From Leifsonia sp. ku-ls (GTDB lineage Bacteria > Actinomycetota > Actinomycetes > Actinomycetales > Microbacteriaceae): a DNA stretch of 64,000 nt. Of this stretch, positions 62,486-64,000 are shown piece after piece (within the stretch, counting starts at the first letter, position 1; each line of letters starts with the position of its first letter). Position numbers and translations under genes: made by a program. The notes below the pieces were generated by a model that ran no database searches, had not been told where the DNA came from, and worked only from the letters and a program-made list of their open reading frames with translations. The stretch covers positions 186,001 through 250,000 of the forward strand of contig QKXI01000005.1 in the NCBI GenBank assembly GCA_003367665.1, read 5' to 3'.

Positions 62486-63043
62486 TCAAACGAGATCGTC
62501 ACAGTTGGATTCGCTGGGACCGCTCGCCTGGTAGCAGAGTTCTTGAGCAAGGATGAGGATGTCGGACTCGACATCCTCGCGTGGGCGGCTCATTTCGGTC
62601 CATTCGCTCTCTAGGCCGACTAGCCAGGCCACCCACTCGTACGACGGCAGTGCAAGGTTCGCCCTCACCTCATGGATGCGGGAGCGCTGCGCAAACTCGG
62701 CCGCACTTATCTCCTCGCCGACCGCGCACGCCCACAGAGCGAACAGCCGACGTACGCCAGAGGATCGAGACTTGGGAGACCAGCCGAAGTCCCGCCCGAT
62801 TGCGTCTAGCAACTCGCAAATCTCCGACTCAGGCGCATTCCGACTCAAGCCCGCTAGCTCAGCCAGACGGGAATCTTCGCCGCCCGCCGCTATGAGTTCT
62901 GCAGCGATCAGAGGGTACCGGCTGGGAGTCGCGTAGTAGCCGAGCGCAATTTCCAGGAATCCACGCTCCAACTGGCAAAGCAACCGACATTTACTTGACG
63001 AACTTGAAGTCATCCGTCGCACCCGTTCTGACATTCCGGACAT
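62486..63043 (-). CDS. hypothetical protein, possible Rhs-linked immunity protein
   Basis: 185 residues, not recognised; mostly helical, cytosolic, acidic C-terminus (EDVESDILILAQELCYQ). GC is lower than in the rest of the window. It lies downstream on the same strand of an Rhs/YD-repeat remnant, the place where immunity genes sit after a polymorphic toxin. That role is inferred from place only. The start could also be at 63034 or 63010. Confidence 0.6.
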   Translation of the reverse strand: MSGMSERVRRMTSSSSSKCRLLCQLERGFLEIALGYYATPSRYPLIAAELIAAGGEDSRLAELAGLSRNAPESEICELLDAIGRDFGWSPKSRSSGVRRLFALWACAVGEEISAAEFAQRSRIHEVRANLALPSYEWVAWLVGLESEWTEMSRPREDVESDILILAQELCYQASGPSESNCDDLV

Positions 63044-63094
63044 AGTGGATTTCTATCCCGTTGACTACCTGAGACATCTTGAACCACCCATCAC

Positions 63095-63352
63095 TCATCG
63101 CCAACGAGGATCGCTCATGTCCCGGTCGAGCACCTTACCTGGGTTGTATTCGAAGCTCATGCCAACACCCGCCACGGACTGCGACGAACGACTCCCCCCA
63201 CCGTCATAGGCGAATGTCGCAACACCAGCCGCCACACCCCGACCCGAACCACTCGTCACCGCCCGCGTCAGCTGACCAGCCTCGTTGAACTCCGCAGACT
63301 GGCTGTCACGCGCCAGCGTCGATAACCCAGGCAGGCAAACGCGAAATATCAA
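63095..63352 (-). pseudogene. Rhs/YD-repeat protein remnant
   Basis: An 85-residue frame, of which residues about 13-70 read FNEAGQLTRAV and GVATFAYDGGGSRSSQSVAG, the YD-repeat pattern of Rhs shell proteins. Full Rhs proteins are over 1000 residues, so this is a fragment. The first dozen residues come from sequence overlapping the neighbour gene end, and the last 15 (PGKVLDRDMSDPRWR) do not look like YD repeats, so a recombination joint lies at each side. Confidence 0.6.
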
Positions 63353-63977
63353 TGGCTACCAGCGAAACGAGTGCGATGGCGAGCAGGATGCCGACTGGGC
63401 TCGGGATGGAGACTATTGCCAGCGCGAGCAGTGCCGCATATAACAGGCCCTGCCACGCTCGGCGAACGTAGAAGAGGTGAGCACCTGCCAGGCCGAAGAA
63501 CGCCAACCAGATGTAAGCCTCTCGAAGGTCGGTCCGCCGCCGCCCCGACATTCCGTCGCCTTCCCAGCGCGATCGCGAAAGCGAAAAAAACCTTGATGAG
63601 GCGGGTAGAAGCAGAGCGACCGCAGCCAAGAGGAACAGGGTCGTGCCTGCCCAGGCTATTGGGTATCCGTAGCTTGTCAGGGCCGCGGCTAAGCAGACGA
63701 GAATCAACACAACGCGACTCGCGCCACGACCGCACACCGCAAACGCGCCGGCAGCGGCAGGAGTTAACGAAAATACAGTCGCTACCCCCAGCGCAGTCAG
63801 ATATGGAACTCTCCCGAGGTCCTCATCGGCCGAGGCATACACCTGCGCGGTTGAAACTAGAACAGCGGCAAGGCTAATCGCGGCTCCTCCCCAGGCCGCT
63901 ACCGCCCCAATCCGCACGCCAATAGGAGGTCTGAGCGCCTGCAAGCCAGCCAATCGAAGTCGATCCTTTCGAGTCAT
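63306..63977 (-). CDS. multi-helix membrane protein with TM2-like C-terminal domain
   Basis: 223 residues with about six membrane helices. The last third (AYIWLAFFGLAGAHLFYVRR then GLLYAALLALAIV) resembles a TM2 domain. Lower GC than the core of the window. Its last residues run into the Rhs remnant, so the natural C-terminus may have been altered. Function unknown. Confidence 0.65.
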   Translation of the reverse strand: MTRKDRLRLAGLQALRPPIGVRIGAVAAWGGAAISLAAVLVSTAQVYASADEDLGRVPYLTALGVATVFSLTPAAAGAFAVCGRGASRVVLILVCLAAALTSYGYPIAWAGTTLFLLAAVALLLPASSRFFSLSRSRWEGDGMSGRRRTDLREAYIWLAFFGLAGAHLFYVRRAWQGLLYAALLALAIVSIPSPVGILLAIALVSLVAIDISRLPAWVIDAGA

Positions 63978-64000
63978 TTCGGTACCGGCAAAATCGTTCC

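Noticed and set aside
1-64000. tRNA, rRNA, tmRNA, integrase or transposase genes
   Set aside because: None was recognised on either strand by reading gaps and protein frames; a covariance search would be needed to exclude small RNAs.

Overview
The window reads as a chromosomal segment of a high-GC actinobacterium of the family Microbacteriaceae, with a Leifsonia-like layout. The family call is inferred from gene content and style: menaquinone genes, adrenodoxin-reductase-type FprA, a 32-residue bS22/COX24-type ribosomal protein beside a BldC-like regulator, many PadR/GntR/LacI/ROK/HxlR regulators, and many leaderless promoters (TAnnnT about 6 nt before the start codon). The genus is not proven. 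No rRNA, tRNA, CRISPR array, transposase or integrase was seen.

Layout. 1-6.5 kb: ferredoxin-NADP reductase and menaquinone synthesis (polyprenyl diphosphate synthase, menG with an odd lysine/alanine/serine/proline tail, menF) around a polyphosphate kinase 2. 6.6-9.6 kb: two tandem GntR regulators and small conserved genes. 9.6-11.7 kb: KtrBA-type potassium uptake. 11.8-18 kb: a nuclease-like protein, proC, a cation diffusion facilitator, an amidotransferase, tadA, upp, then a leaderless Met/Cys-rich leader peptide ahead of an orphan winged-helix regulator. 17.8-20.5 kb: a PadR-controlled DrrAB-type exporter. 23.4-32 kb: a carbohydrate locus (GH2 enzyme, sugar ABC importer, LacI regulator, secreted sialidase-fold/ricin protein) tied together by a shared LacI operator. 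32-37.5 kb: regulators, a candidate structured RNA and a class A PBP. 37.6-47.7 kb: an oligo-1,6-glucosidase, a Gfo/Idh dehydrogenase and a ROK regulator, divergent from a tightly coupled run of amino-acid ABC importer, asparaginase, CutC and ROK kinase. 47.7-57.5 kb: FUSC-like exporter, OhrR/Ohr peroxide defence, S9 peptidase, aldo/keto reductase, DJ-1 family protein, Cys-less HesB-like protein, Zn alcohol dehydrogenase. 57.6-61.5 kb: a heterodimeric multidrug-type ABC exporter. 62.1-64 kb: a lower-GC end with an Rhs/YD-repeat remnant, a possible immunity gene and a TM2 protein.

At DNA level the main structures are a family of long intergenic inverted repeats (four copies, three sharing a loop decamer), strong hairpins between most convergent gene pairs, a near-perfect PadR operator, LacI operators, and a symmetric -10 element that probably fires both proC and the divergent transporter gene.

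The most novel items are the Met/Cys leader peptide and its attenuator-like leader, the MenG tail, the candidate RNA at 33.3 kb, and the asparaginase-CutC-ROK kinase operon, which may be a route for a sugar-linked amino acid.
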